The notes: generated from the sequence alone by a model not told the origin. Shown: positions 42,265-53,414, counted from the first letter of the stretch. The stretch: 64,000 nucleotides of DNA from Mesorhizobium sp. AR07 (GCF_024746815.1 NZ_CP080525.1:4396501-4460500); one strand, 5' to 3'. Numbers and translations are program-made.

Positions 42265-43191
42265 GTGACCGGCGAGACGGGCAAGCGCAGCTATGTGGTC
42301 GGCCAGACCGAGATCGCGGCCCGGCCGCTCGAACCGGCGCTCTATCTGGTGGCGACGCCGATCGGCAATCTCGCCGACATCACGCTGCGCGCGCTGGAGA
42401 CGCTGGCCGCCGCCGACATCGTCGCCTGCGAGGACACGCGGGTATCGCGCGTGCTGCTCGACCGCTACGGCATCCGCCGCCGCACCACGGCCTATCATGA
42501 ACACAATGCCGGCGAGGCCGGGCCGAAGCTGATCGCAGCCCTTCAGGCTGGGCAGAGCGTGGCGCTGATTTCCGACGCCGGCACGCCGCTTGTCTCCGAT
42601 CCCGGCTACCGGCTGGTCGGCGAGGCGCTCGACCACGGCATTCGCGTCGTGCCGATCCCCGGCCCGTCGGCACCGCTGGCCGCGCTGACGGCGTCTGGCC
42701 TGCCCTCCGACGCTTTCCTGTTCGCCGGCTTCCTGCCGGTCAAGGCCGGGCAGCGGCTGACGCGGCTGGAAGCGCTGAAAGCCGTGCCGGCGACGCTGAT
42801 CTTCTTCGAATCGCCGCGCCGGCTGGCCGAGTCCCTCGGCGCCATGGTCGAAGCGCTCGGCGGCGAGCGAAAGGCCGCCATCGGTAGGGAATTGACCAAG
42901 ACCTTCGAGGAAATGCGCACCGGCACGCTGCAAGTGTTGGCCGACCACTATGCGGCGGCCGATACGCCAAAGGGCGAGATCGTCGTCTGCGTCGGTCCCG
43001 CCGAGGCCAAGGCCGACGAGCCAGCCGATATCGATCGCCTGCTGTTGTCGCTCGCCGCCGAAATGCCGGCCTCCAAGGCGGCGGCGGAAGCCGCGAAAAT
43101 GACCGGCGGCCAGAAACAGGCGCTCTATCGGCGGCTGCTGGAGCTCAGGGATGCCGCCGAGGGCGCTATCACGGAAAGCGGCGGTGGCTGA
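42265..43191 (+). CDS. rsmI: RsmI, 16S rRNA 2'-O-ribose C1402 methyltransferase
   Basis: A 308-residue SAM-dependent methyltransferase of the tetrapyrrole-methylase fold, which methylates C1402 of 16S rRNA. Signatures: ALYLVATPIGNLADITLRAL, DIVACEDTRVSRVLLDRYGI, VALISDAGTPLVSDPGYRLV and ATLIFFESPRRLAESLGAMV. GTG start at 42265; the N-terminus (about 1-22) is a family-typical extension. Its stop lies inside the start of yraN (8-nt overlap), the common rsmI-yraN order. Confidence 0.95.
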   Translation: MTGETGKRSYVVGQTEIAARPLEPALYLVATPIGNLADITLRALETLAAADIVACEDTRVSRVLLDRYGIRRRTTAYHEHNAGEAGPKLIAALQAGQSVALISDAGTPLVSDPGYRLVGEALDHGIRVVPIPGPSAPLAALTASGLPSDAFLFAGFLPVKAGQRLTRLEALKAVPATLIFFESPRRLAESLGAMVEALGGERKAAIGRELTKTFEEMRTGTLQVLADHYAAADTPKGEIVVCVGPAEAKADEPADIDRLLLSLAAEMPASKAAAEAAKMTGGQKQALYRRLLELRDAAEGAITESGGG

Positions 43192-43560
43192 GCGGCCGAG
43201 CGCCAGCCGCCAGAAGGCCTATCGGCGCGGCCATCGCGGCGAATGGCTGGCGGCGGCAGCGCTGATGCTGAAGGGCTACCGCATTCTCGCGCGCCGCCAT
43301 CGCACCCGCTTTGGCGGATCGACCTGATCGCCCGGCGCGGCGATCTGGTGTTGTTCGTCGAGGTCAAGGCGCGCCGCACGCTGATGGAAGCGATGGAGGC
43401 GATCGGCCACGAATCGGAGCGCCGCATCGAGGCGGCCGCCGACATCTGGCTGTCGCGCCAGTCGGACTACGGCAAGCTGTCGATGCGCTTCGACATGGTC
43501 GCGGTGCTGCCGTGGCGCTGGCCGGTGCATGTCGAGAATGCGTTTTATGGAAGGAATTGA
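43184..43560 (+). pseudogene. yraN: YraN (UPF0102) with a one-base frameshift
   Basis: GTG at 43184 begins VAERPSASRQKAYRRGHRGE and continues ALMLKGYRILARRHRTRFG, then runs into TGA at 43325. One frame over, from 43318, it resumes as IDLIARRGDLVLFVEVKARR and ends normally. The break is at TTTGGCGGATCGACC (43310-43324); TTTGGCGAGATCGACC would keep FGEIDL, the conserved nuclease-like motif. One base is therefore missing near 43316. With it restored the protein is 125 residues, normal for YraN. Decay or sequencing error. Confidence 0.8.
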
Positions 43561-43599
43561 GGGGAGGCTGTCGCTCGGCCGAATCTTGCGAAACGTCGG

Positions 43600-43769
43600 C
43601 GGGGACAGCGCCCCCCTCTGGCCTGCCGGCCATCTCCCCCACATGGGGGGAGATCAGATGTCGCGAGCGCTTTCGCTAATTTTCAACGTTGAAAAGAAAG
43701 GCGCCTGAGCCGAAGCTGCCAATCTCCCCCCTCGTGGGGGAGATGTCCGGCAGGACAGAGGGGGCGCTA
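43600..43769. repeat. Intergenic mosaic palindrome, family B
   Basis: GGGGACAGCGCCCCCCTCTG to CAGAGGGGGCGC, with inner arms CATCTCCCCCACATGGGGGG and CCCCCCTCGTGGGGGAGATG. Between convergent yraN and uppP; about 170 nt long like the 19.9 and 24.8 kb copies, with an unrelated central spacer. Confidence 0.85.
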
Positions 43770-43790
43770 AGAAACTCGACGGAGGCCTCC

Positions 43791-44597
43791 TCACCCCCAG
43801 ATCATCAACGCCACCAGCCCGACGCCACCCACCACCAGCCGCCACCAGCCGAACAGCGAGTACCCCTTGCGCGAGACGTAATCGAGCAGGTAGCGCACGA
43901 CGATGAGCGCCGTCACGAAGGCGGCGACGAAGCCGACGGCGATGATCGGCAGGTCGGCGGATGTCAGCACGTTGCGGTTCTTGAACAGGTCGAAGGCAAA
44001 GGCGCCGACCATCGTCGGCATGGCGAGGAAGAAGGAGAATTCCGCCGCAGCCCGCTTGTCGACGCCCAGCAGCAGCGCGCCGACGATCGTCGATCCCGAG
44101 CGCGATGTGCCGGGGATCAGCGACAGGCACTGGAAAAGGCCGATCTGCAGGTAAAGCCGGGTCGGAAACCGCTCGACGTCGCGGTAGACCGGCTTGAGGT
44201 TCATGCGGTCCACCGCCAGCAGGACGACGCCGCCGATGATCAGCATGATGCAGATCAGCCTTGGCGATTCGAACAGCACCGTCTTGATGAAATCATGCGC
44301 CAGCGCGCCAATGATGGCCGCCGGCAGGAAGGCGATGAGGATGCCGATGACGAAATGTCGCGTCAGCCGGTCATGCGGCAGGTCGAGCAGCATTTGCCAC
44401 AAACGCCGGAAATAGACGCTCAGAATCGCCAGGATGGCGCCGAGCTGGATCAGGATCTCGAAGGCCTTGCCGGTCGACTGGAAGCCGAGGAAATGGCCGG
44501 CGAGCAGGATATGGCCGGTCGACGACACCGGGATGAACTCGGTCAGCCCCTCCAGCAGGCCGAGCAGCAGGGCTTCGACGATGGTCTGGCTTTCCAT
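43791..44597 (-). CDS. uppP: UppP, undecaprenyl-diphosphatase
   Basis: A 268-residue membrane enzyme that removes the pyrophosphate end from undecaprenyl diphosphate, recycling the lipid carrier for peptidoglycan. The two catalytic motifs are present: LLEGLTEFIPVSSTGHILLA (about 14-33) and LIPGTSRSGSTIVGALLLGV (about 162-181), with eight hydrophobic segments. It is also called BacA for bacitracin resistance. Single gene after a repeat, with 160 nt to the next divergent start. Confidence 0.95.
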   Translation of the reverse strand: MESQTIVEALLLGLLEGLTEFIPVSSTGHILLAGHFLGFQSTGKAFEILIQLGAILAILSVYFRRLWQMLLDLPHDRLTRHFVIGILIAFLPAAIIGALAHDFIKTVLFESPRLICIMLIIGGVVLLAVDRMNLKPVYRDVERFPTRLYLQIGLFQCLSLIPGTSRSGSTIVGALLLGVDKRAAAEFSFFLAMPTMVGAFAFDLFKNRNVLTSADLPIIAVGFVAAFVTALIVVRYLLDYVSRKGYSLFGWWRLVVGGVGLVALMIWG

Positions 44598-44757
44598 GGC
44601 TACCTCGGCATTCGCATGACGGCTAAAGGAACGGCTTGCTTGTCATGGCCTGCAAGTCCCCCTATAGGTCGCAACACCCTGACGGCCCGCTAACCGGGCG
44701 GCCAAGACTTACCGGTGCGCCCGGCGATTCGCCAGTGCGCTTTATCATCGCGGAACC

Positions 44758-45450
44758 ATGCTGACGCTTTTCCATCACCCCATGTTCGCCACCTGCCGCT
44801 TCGTCCGCCTCGCTTTCGGCGAATATGGCGAGGAGCTGGCCCTGATCGAGGAAAAGCCGTGGACGCGGCGCAAGGAGTTCCTGGCGCTGAACCCGGCCGG
44901 CACGCTGCCGATCCTGCTGGCCGAAGGCGACGTGCCGATCATCGGCGCAACCGTCATCGCCGAGTATCTCGATGAGACGCGCGGCGTCCTGAAGCGCGAC
45001 AAGCGGCTGTTCGCCGAAGACCCGATGCAGCGCGCCGAAATCCGCCGGCTGATCGACTGGTATCTCAACAAGGCCGAAAGCGAGGTCACCCGCCATCTGG
45101 TGCGCGAACGCGTGCTGAAGCCGGTGATGCCGGAAACGGCGGGCGGCGGCTCGCCCGATTCTGGAGCGATCCGCGCCGCGCGCGCCAACATCCGCCAGCA
45201 CATGAAATACACCAACTGGCTGGCCGGCACCCGCCACTGGCTGGCCGGCAGCAGGGTCACCTATGCCGATCTCGCGGCCGCGGCGACGCTGTCGGTGCTC
45301 GACTATCTCGGCGAGATCGACTGGCGCGAGCACCCTGCCGCGCGCGAATGGTACACGCGGGTGAAGTCGCGGCCCTCCTTCCGGCCGCTTTTGACCGATC
45401 GGGTGCGCGGCCTGTCGCCCGTGTCGCATTATGCGGACCTCGACTTCTGA
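44758..45450 (+). CDS. Glutathione S-transferase family protein
   Basis: A 230-residue GST. MLTLFHHPMFATCRFVRLAF gives the N-terminal domain with a CxxxxR-type site, NPAGTLPILLAEGDVPIIGA the cis-Pro and glutathione site, and RVTYADLAAAATLSVLDYLG the conserved Asp box. Its end overlaps queG by 20 nt in a different frame, so the two are co-expressed. This GST-queG order recurs in Rhizobiales. Substrate unknown. Confidence 0.85.
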   Translation: MLTLFHHPMFATCRFVRLAFGEYGEELALIEEKPWTRRKEFLALNPAGTLPILLAEGDVPIIGATVIAEYLDETRGVLKRDKRLFAEDPMQRAEIRRLIDWYLNKAESEVTRHLVRERVLKPVMPETAGGGSPDSGAIRAARANIRQHMKYTNWLAGTRHWLAGSRVTYADLAAAATLSVLDYLGEIDWREHPAAREWYTRVKSRPSFRPLLTDRVRGLSPVSHYADLDF

Positions 45451-46585
45451 CGCCGCAAAACTGCGCGCGCTGATCGACGCAGAGGCGCGTCGCGCCGGCT
45501 TCGATGCCGTCGCCGTCACCACCCCCGATGCGATCCCGCTGGCGCCGGCCCGACTGGCCGAATTCGTCGCCGACGGCTTTCACGGCTCGATGGACTGGAT
45601 CGCCGAGACGCTGGAACGCCGCGGCGCGCCGACCACGCTCTGGCCGCAAGTGCGCTCGATCGTCGTGCTGGCGATGAATTACGGCCCCGACCATGATCCG
45701 CGCGGCGTGCTGGCCAAGCGCGACCGTGGCGCGATCTCCGTCTATGCCCAGAACCGCGACTATCACGAGGTGATGAAGGGGCGGTTGAAGGAAATCGCCG
45801 GCAAGATCGTGGCGCGCGCCGGCGGCGACGTAAAAGTGTTCGTCGACACGGCTCCGGTGATGGAAAAGCCGCTGGCCGAGGCCGCCGGGCTCGGCTGGCA
45901 AGGCAAGCACACCAATCTGGTCAGCCGCGAGCACGGCTCCTGGCTGTTCCTCGGCACCATCTTCACCACCGCCGAGCTGGTGCCCGACCGGGCCGAGATC
46001 GACCATTGCGGTTCCTGTCGCGCCTGCCTCGACGCGTGCCCGACCGATGCCTTCCCGGCGCCCTACCGGCTCGATGCGCGGCGCTGCATCTCCTACCTCA
46101 CCATCGAGAACAAGGGACCGATCCCGCATGAGTTCCGCGAGAAGATCGGCAACCGCATCTATGGCTGTGACGATTGCCTCGCCGCTTGCCCGTGGAACAA
46201 GTTCGCCCGGGCTGCCTCCGAGGCAAAGCTTGCCGCGCGCGACGATTTGCGCGAGCCGCCGCTTGGCCAGCTGCTGGCTCTCGACGACGCCGGCTTCCGC
46301 GCCTTCTTCTCCGGGTCGCCGATAAAGCGCATCGGCCGCGACCGTTTTGTCCGCAACGTGCTGATCGCCGCCGGCAATTCCGGCGATTCAGCGCTTGCCG
46401 GCGCCGCCTGTGCCTTGCTGGACGACGCCTCGCCGCTGGTGCGCGGCGCGGCAATATGGGCGCTGGCGCGGCTCGTGCCTGATGCCGAATATTCCGAACG
46501 GGCAGCTATCGGCCTGAAAACCGAGAGCGACGACGCCGTGCGCGACGAATGGCGCCTGGCGCATCCAACCAGGGCGCATGCATGA
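45431..46585 (+). CDS. queG: QueG, epoxyqueuosine reductase
   Basis: A 384-residue cobalamin-dependent Fe-S reductase for the last step of tRNA queuosine synthesis. Two ferredoxin-type cluster motifs: CGSCRACLDACPTDAFPAPY (about 192-211) and GCDDCLAACPWNKFAR (about 242-257). The N-terminal half holds the B12 and substrate site (VRSIVVLAMNYGPDHDPRGV, AEAAGLGWQGKHTNLVSREH), and a HEAT-repeat C-terminus follows. Starts inside the GST gene and overlaps the epimerase gene by four bases. Confidence 0.94.
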   Translation: MRTSTSDAAKLRALIDAEARRAGFDAVAVTTPDAIPLAPARLAEFVADGFHGSMDWIAETLERRGAPTTLWPQVRSIVVLAMNYGPDHDPRGVLAKRDRGAISVYAQNRDYHEVMKGRLKEIAGKIVARAGGDVKVFVDTAPVMEKPLAEAAGLGWQGKHTNLVSREHGSWLFLGTIFTTAELVPDRAEIDHCGSCRACLDACPTDAFPAPYRLDARRCISYLTIENKGPIPHEFREKIGNRIYGCDDCLAACPWNKFARAASEAKLAARDDLREPPLGQLLALDDAGFRAFFSGSPIKRIGRDRFVRNVLIAAGNSGDSALAGAACALLDDASPLVRGAAIWALARLVPDAEYSERAAIGLKTESDDAVRDEWRLAHPTRAHA

Positions 46586-47484
46586 GCGAAAAGCAGATCT
46601 TCATCTTCGGCGCCGGCTATTCCGGCAAGGCTTTTGCACGCGCCAACAAAGGTGCCGCCACGATCCTTGGGACAACGCGTTCGCCAGAAAAATTCGAGGC
46701 GCTGCGGCAGGCCGGCATCGCGCCGCTGCTGTTTGACGGCGCGCTGACCGACGAAATCGGCGAAGGCTTGAGAAAAACAACGCATCTGGTGATTTCGGTC
46801 GGCCCGGAAGAGGCCGGCGATCCCGTGCTGAATGCGGCCCGTTCGGCGATTGCGGCCCGGATGCCGGCACTCGCATGGATGGGCTATCTCTCCACGGTCG
46901 GCGTCTACGGCAATCATGACGGCGCCTGGGTCGATGAAACGGCTGAGTGCCGGCCGGTGTCGAAACGCTCGGTGATGCGGGTGGCGGCCGAGCAGGGCTG
47001 GCTGGAATTGGGCCGGGAGATCGGCCGGCCGGCGGCGATCCTGCGGCTTTCCGGCATTTACGGGCCGGGCCGCAACGCGCTGGTCAATCTAGAAAACGGC
47101 ACCGCGCGGCGGTTGGTCAAGCCCGACCAGGTGTTCAACCGCATCCATTGCGACGATATCGCAGGCTCCCTGTGGCAGCTGATCGACGGCAATACCGGCG
47201 GCATCTTCAACGTCACCGACGATTTGCCGGCGCCGCCGCAGGATGTCGTCGCCTATGCCGCATCGCTGATGGGCGTCACACCGCCCCCCGAGCTTCCCTT
47301 CGACGCCGCCCAACTTTCGCCCATGGCGCGGTCCTTCTATGGCGAGAACAAGCGTGTCGCCAACGCGGCGATCAAGGCGGCGGGCTATCGCTTTCGCTTT
47401 CCGGACTACCGCGCCGCCCTTGACCATCTGTGGGCAAGCGGCGACTGGCGCGGCGGCGAGCCGCGCAGCCCGATGAAGCGCTAG
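46582..47484 (+). CDS. NAD(P)-dependent epimerase/SDR-like protein (YeeZ-type)
   Basis: A 300-residue Rossmann protein: FIFGAGYSGKAFARANKGAA at the start supplies GxGxxG, and the middle has WMGYLSTVGVYGNHDGAWVD with a Ser-Thr and Tyr but no standard YxxxK spacing, then ILRLSGIYGPGRNALVNLEN. It resembles atypical extended SDRs such as E. coli YeeZ, predicted sugar- or nucleotide-sugar epimerases with unknown substrate. Tail-coupled to queG through an ATGA overlap. Confidence 0.8.
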   Translation: MSEKQIFIFGAGYSGKAFARANKGAATILGTTRSPEKFEALRQAGIAPLLFDGALTDEIGEGLRKTTHLVISVGPEEAGDPVLNAARSAIAARMPALAWMGYLSTVGVYGNHDGAWVDETAECRPVSKRSVMRVAAEQGWLELGREIGRPAAILRLSGIYGPGRNALVNLENGTARRLVKPDQVFNRIHCDDIAGSLWQLIDGNTGGIFNVTDDLPAPPQDVVAYAASLMGVTPPPELPFDAAQLSPMARSFYGENKRVANAAIKAAGYRFRFPDYRAALDHLWASGDWRGGEPRSPMKR

Positions 47485-47545
47485 CGATCGAAGCCGCGCG
47501 GCCGGCGTGGTATGATTCGGTCCAAGGTGTGAAGGGGTGGGGTTC

Positions 47546-48637
47546 ATGAAGGCATCGATGCCATCGTCTCGGGGCGGAAAGCCGGCTCTTGCGGCCGCGC
47601 TCGGTCTGCTTGCCCTGGCCAGCCTCGCCGTGCAGCCGGCGGCGGCCGAGGAGCGGGCAAAAGACCTGTTCGGGGCCAAGAAACTGCCGGCGGCGACGTC
47701 GGCGCAGTCGATCGGCTTCTATTCCAAGGGCTGTTTTGCCGGCGGCGTCGCCATTCCGATGGATGGCCCGACCTGGGAGGTGATGCGGCCGTCGCGCAAC
47801 CGCCGCTGGGGCCACCCGGCGATGATCGCGCTGATCGAGAAATTGTCGCGCGATGCGGCGGCCGATGGTTGGCCCGGCTTGCTGATCGGCGACATTTCTC
47901 AGCCGCGCGGCGGCCCGATGATGACAGGCCATGCCTCGCACCAGATCGGCCTCGACGCCGACATCTGGCTGACGCCGATGCCCAGCGCCCCGCTGTCGAT
48001 GGCGCAACGCGAAACCAAGAGCGCCACCTTGATGGTCGACGAGAAGACCCATCTGGTGAAGGACGCGCTGTGGACGCCGCAGCATACGCAGCTTCTGAAG
48101 CGGGCGGCGAGTTATCCGGAGGTCGAACGCATCCTGGTCAATCCGGGCATCAAGAAAAAGCTCTGCGACACCGTCAAGGGCGACCGCGACTGGCTGCGCA
48201 AGATCAGGCCGTTCTGGGGCCACGACTATCATTTCCACATGCGCATCGGCTGCCAGCCGGGCTCGCCCAACTGCAAAGGGCAGGAAGCGACCCCGGCCGA
48301 CGACGGTTGCGGCAAGCCGCTCGCCTGGTGGTTTACCGATGAACCGTGGCGGCCCAACAAGAATCCGGATGCGCCGAAGGCCCGCGACCTGATGACGATG
48401 GCGAACCTGCCCAAGGAATGCCGCGCCGTGCTCGACGCGCCGGGGCCGGTGTCAGTCGGGGCCGCGACCTATCATGGCGGCGGCGTGCCGATAGCCGCCG
48501 CTGCACCCGAGCCCGCAGCGCCACCCGAGCCGGCAGCCGCCGCCGGCTCTGCGCCCGCTCTGCCGGCCTCGGTGAACGCATTCACCGCGACCCCCGAGAT
48601 CGGCATCCCGCTGCCGCGGCCACGGCCGGGAAACTGA
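47546..48637 (+). CDS. mepA: MepA, penicillin-insensitive murein endopeptidase
   Basis: A 363-residue secreted zinc LAS-family peptidase cutting D-Ala-mDAP crosslinks. Signal peptide KPALAAALGLLALASLAVQP to AAAEE (about 11-38). Zinc site: GHASHQIGLDADIWLTPMP (His, His, Asp around 134-142) and GHDYHFHMRIGCQPG (about 229). Paired cysteines in IGCQPGSPNCKGQ and the end CGKPLAWW suggest disulfides. A Pro/Ala-rich tail (about 305-340) follows the domain, longer than in E. coli. Start 47546 is preceded by a GGGGTGGGG tract. Confidence 0.92.
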   Translation: MKASMPSSRGGKPALAAALGLLALASLAVQPAAAEERAKDLFGAKKLPAATSAQSIGFYSKGCFAGGVAIPMDGPTWEVMRPSRNRRWGHPAMIALIEKLSRDAAADGWPGLLIGDISQPRGGPMMTGHASHQIGLDADIWLTPMPSAPLSMAQRETKSATLMVDEKTHLVKDALWTPQHTQLLKRAASYPEVERILVNPGIKKKLCDTVKGDRDWLRKIRPFWGHDYHFHMRIGCQPGSPNCKGQEATPADDGCGKPLAWWFTDEPWRPNKNPDAPKARDLMTMANLPKECRAVLDAPGPVSVGAATYHGGGVPIAAAAPEPAAPPEPAAAAGSAPALPASVNAFTATPEIGIPLPRPRPGN

Positions 48638-48660
48638 GCGCCGCGGCGTCCATCAAACGT

Positions 48661-48672
48661 TAAACCGGTTTA
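48661..48672. promoter_or_regulatory. TAAACCGGTTTA palindrome upstream of glk
   Basis: TAAACCGGTTTA is a perfect 12-bp palindrome with central CG, the kind of site used by LacI/GalR-family sugar regulators. It lies 24 nt after the mepA stop and 119 nt before the glk start, in an otherwise quiet gap. A regulator gene is not in the window, so this is a candidate operator only. Confidence 0.45.
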
Positions 48673-48790
48673 GCGTGCCGTTTTCGCGAAATAGTGGCCG
48701 TTTGGCCGCAGAACCGGCCTCTGCGCGCCGCTGGTCTCGAAAACCGATTTCCCTTTTCAAACTCATGCGCTAGTCAACGGGAGAACGGCG

Positions 48791-49870
48791 ATGCGCCGTC
48801 GGGCGCCGGGGACGGACGAGAGCATGCCAAGCATGGGCGATGACGATACTTTGTTGCGGTTTCCGATCCTGATCGGCGACATTGGCGGCACCAATGCGCG
48901 CTTCTCGATCGTGCTCGACGCCAATTCCGAGGCCGGCGAGCCGACCATCGTCCAGACCGCCAACTACAACACCATCGACGAGGCGATCCAGGCGGCCGTG
49001 CTCGACCGCTCGTCGGTTCGCCCCAATTCGGCGGTGCTGGCGGTGGCCGGCCCGGTCGATGGCGACGAGATCGAGCTCACCAATTGCCCGTGGATCGTCA
49101 AGCCCAGGCAGATGTTCGCCAACCTCGGCTTGAGCGACATCGTCGTGCTCAATGATTTCGAGGCGCAGGCGCTGGCCGTCGTCGCGCTCGGCGAGGAGCA
49201 CATGGAAAAAATCGGCGGCGGCACGCCGGAGCCCAATGCCGGGCGCGTGGTGCTGGGTCCCGGAACCGGACTCGGCGTCGCCGGGCTGGTCCATGCGCTT
49301 GCCCACTGGATCCCGGTGCCCGGCGAAGGCGGCCATATGGATATCGGCCCGCGCACACCGCGCGATTTCGAGGTTTTCCCGCATATCGAGAAGCTCGAGG
49401 GCCGTATTTCCGGCGAGCAGATCCTGTGCGGGCGCGGCCTCGTCAACGTCTACCGGGCGGTGGCCAAAACCGACGGCAAGCCGTCGCCCTTCACCACGCC
49501 GGCCGAGGTCACCGCCGCGGCGCTGGCCAAGACCGATTCGGTAGCCGAAGAGGCGCTGGAGATTTTCGTCACCTGCCTTGGGCGAACCGCCGGCGATCTT
49601 GCCCTGGTGTTCATGAGCCGTGGCGGCGTGTTCCTCACCGGCGGCATCGCGCAGAAGATCGTGCCGGCGCTGAAGGCCGGCAATTTCCGTGCCGCCTTCG
49701 AGGACAAGGCGCCGCACAGCGCGCTGATGCGCACCATGCCTGTCTATGTGATCACCCACCCGCTGGCGGCGCTTCTGGGGCTTGCCGCCTATGCCCGCAA
49801 CCCCTCGCTGTTCGGCGTCCAGACGGCGGGCCGGCGTTGGCGCGACGAAGTTAGTCACCCCAAGGCATAG
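48791..49870 (+). CDS. glk: Glucokinase
   Basis: A 359-residue ROK-independent Glk of the proteobacterial type, phosphorylating glucose with ATP. Signatures: FPILIGDIGGTNARFSIVLD (ATP phosphate loop, about 24-43), VVLNDFEAQALAVVALGEEH, VLGPGTGLGVAGLVHALAHW and GEGGHMDIGPRTPRDFEVFP. GDIGGTNAR, NDF and GGHMD carry the catalytic Asp and glucose contacts. ATG 48791 has GGGAG upstream; ATG 48824 is a possible shorter start. Followed 14 nt later by the ABC exporter. Confidence 0.93.
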   Translation: MRRRAPGTDESMPSMGDDDTLLRFPILIGDIGGTNARFSIVLDANSEAGEPTIVQTANYNTIDEAIQAAVLDRSSVRPNSAVLAVAGPVDGDEIELTNCPWIVKPRQMFANLGLSDIVVLNDFEAQALAVVALGEEHMEKIGGGTPEPNAGRVVLGPGTGLGVAGLVHALAHWIPVPGEGGHMDIGPRTPRDFEVFPHIEKLEGRISGEQILCGRGLVNVYRAVAKTDGKPSPFTTPAEVTAAALAKTDSVAEEALEIFVTCLGRTAGDLALVFMSRGGVFLTGGIAQKIVPALKAGNFRAAFEDKAPHSALMRTMPVYVITHPLAALLGLAAYARNPSLFGVQTAGRRWRDEVSHPKA

Positions 49871-49883
49871 GCAAGCAGGCCCC

Positions 49884-51820
<1,937 letters not shown>

Positions 51821-51824
<4 letters not shown>

Positions 51825-52663
51825 GCGAGACGCCCGCGACCGGCAAGCCGGCAAGCGATATGGGCCTGGTGGTGGTCGGCGCGGCCGGCCGCATGGGCCA
51901 GACGCTGATCCGCGCCATCCACGCCATACCCGGCGCGCGGGTCATCGGCGCCGTCGAGCGCGCGGGGTCGCCCTATCTGGGCAAGGATGCCGGTGAGCTC
52001 GCCGGTGTCGGCCGCATCGACGTGCGGATCGGTGACGATCCGCTGCCGGTCTTCGCCAAAGCCGACGGCGTGCTCGATTTCACCACGCCGGCCTCGACCG
52101 TCGAGTTCGCCGGCTACGCGGCGCAGGCGCGCATCGTCCATGTCATCGGCACGACCGGCTGCTCGGCGCACGACAATGCGAAGATCGCGGCGGCGGCGCG
52201 CCACGCTGCCATCGTCAAGTCGGGCAATATGAGCCTCGGCGTCAATCTGCTGGCGGTGCTGGTCGAACAGGCGGCACGCGCGCTCGACGCCGACGATTTC
52301 GACATCGAGATCCTCGAAATGCACCACCGGCACAAGGTCGACGCGCCGTCGGGCACGGCGCTGCTGCTCGGCGAGGCCGCCGCCGCCGGGCGCGGCATCG
52401 CGCTGGCCGGCAACGACGTGCGCGTCCGCGACGGCCACACCGGCGTGCGCAAGACGGGCTCGATCGGCTTTGCCGCGCTGCGCGGCGGCTCGGTGGTCGG
52501 CGATCACAGCGTGATGCTGGCCGGCACCGGCGAGCGCATCACGCTGTCCCACCATGCCGAGGACCGCGCCATCTTCGCCCGCGGCGCCGTCAAGGCGGCG
52601 CTGTGGGCACGCGGCCGCAAGCCGGGACTGTATTCGATGCGCGACGTGCTCGGCCTCGGCTGA
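51821..52663 (+). CDS. dapB: DapB, 4-hydroxy-tetrahydrodipicolinate reductase
   Basis: A 280-residue lysine/diaminopimelate pathway enzyme reducing 4-hydroxy-tetrahydrodipicolinate with NAD(P)H. NAD site GAAGRMGQTLIRAI (about 20-33), substrate and dinucleotide loop VHVIGTTGCSAHDNAKIAAA and catalytic region EILEMHHRHKVDAPSGTALL (about 166-185), then a C-terminal dimer/tetramer domain. Start overlaps the ABC gene by ATGA. With gpmA downstream this resembles the dapB-gpmA order in Rhizobiales. Confidence 0.96.
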
Positions 52664-52681
52664 GCGGCCAATCCACACCTT

Positions 52682-52738
52682 GTTTAACGCAATTCCGGAC
52701 GGAAAACCGCTTCACACTTTTCCTGGAATTGCTCTTGA
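52682..52738. repeat. Dispersed repeat, CACACTTTTCCTGGAATTGC type
   Basis: GTTTAACGCAATTCCGGACG followed by GAAAACCGCTTCACACTTTTCC and TGGAATTGCTCT. It carries the same pieces as 36310-36438 in the opposite sense. It lies just before the gpmA ribosome site (GGGAGC at 52740). Confidence 0.6.
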
Positions 52739-52749
52739 AGGGAGCAAAA

Positions 52750-53370
52750 ATGTCGAGAACCCTCGTGCTCGTGCGCCACGGCCAGAGCGAATGGAACCTG
52801 AAGAACCTGTTCACCGGCTGGCGCGACGTCGACTTGACCGAGCAGGGTCACGCAGAAGCCAAGGCCGCCGGCCAAAAACTCAAGGCGCGCGGCCTGAAGT
52901 TCGACATCGCCTTCACCTCGGCGCTGATCCGGGCGCAGAAAACCTGCCAGCATATTCTCGACGCCGTCGGCCAGAGCGACCTGAAGACTATCCGCGACCA
53001 GGCGCTCAACGAGCGCGACTATGGCGACCTCTCCGGCCTCAACAAGGACGACGCCCGCAAGAAGTGGGGCGAGGACCAGGTGCATGTCTGGCGCCGCTCC
53101 TACGACGTGCCGCCGCCGGCCGGCGAAAGCCTGAAGGACACCGGCGCCCGCGTCTGGCCCTACTATTTGCACGATCTGCAGCCGCACGTGCTGCGCGGCG
53201 GCACCGTGCTGGTCGCAGCCCACGGCAATTCGCTGCGCGCCCTGATCATGGCGCTGGACGGCAAGTCGGGCGAGGAGATCGTCAAGCTGGAACTCGGCAC
53301 AGGCGTGCCGGTCATCTACCAGCTCAACGCCGATTCCACCGTGGCTTCCAAGGAAGTTCTGGAGCACTGA
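52750..53370 (+). CDS. gpmA: 2,3-bisphosphoglycerate-dependent phosphoglycerate mutase
   Basis: A 206-residue glycolytic enzyme interconverting 3- and 2-phosphoglycerate through a phospho-histidine. SRTLVLVRHGQSEWNLKNLF (His about 10), TSALIRAQKTCQHILDAVGQ, NERDYGDLSGLNKDDARKKW and LVAAHGNSLRALIMALDGKS (second His, about 158) mark the family. It is shorter than E. coli GpmA (about 250), as in most alphaproteobacteria. GGGAGC precedes the ATG. The tRNA-Leu gene follows 84 nt on. Confidence 0.94.
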   Translation: MSRTLVLVRHGQSEWNLKNLFTGWRDVDLTEQGHAEAKAAGQKLKARGLKFDIAFTSALIRAQKTCQHILDAVGQSDLKTIRDQALNERDYGDLSGLNKDDARKKWGEDQVHVWRRSYDVPPPAGESLKDTGARVWPYYLHDLQPHVLRGGTVLVAAHGNSLRALIMALDGKSGEEIVKLELGTGVPVIYQLNADSTVASKEVLEH

Positions 53371-53414
53371 CGATCCATGAGCCGGCAAGCGGCAACGGCT
53401 TTGAAAAAAGCGCG

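Noticed and set aside
46582..47484. Epimerase gene considered as a classical SDR
   Set aside because: The Tyr-x-x-x-Lys catalytic spacing is not evident, so only an atypical extended SDR-like call is supported.
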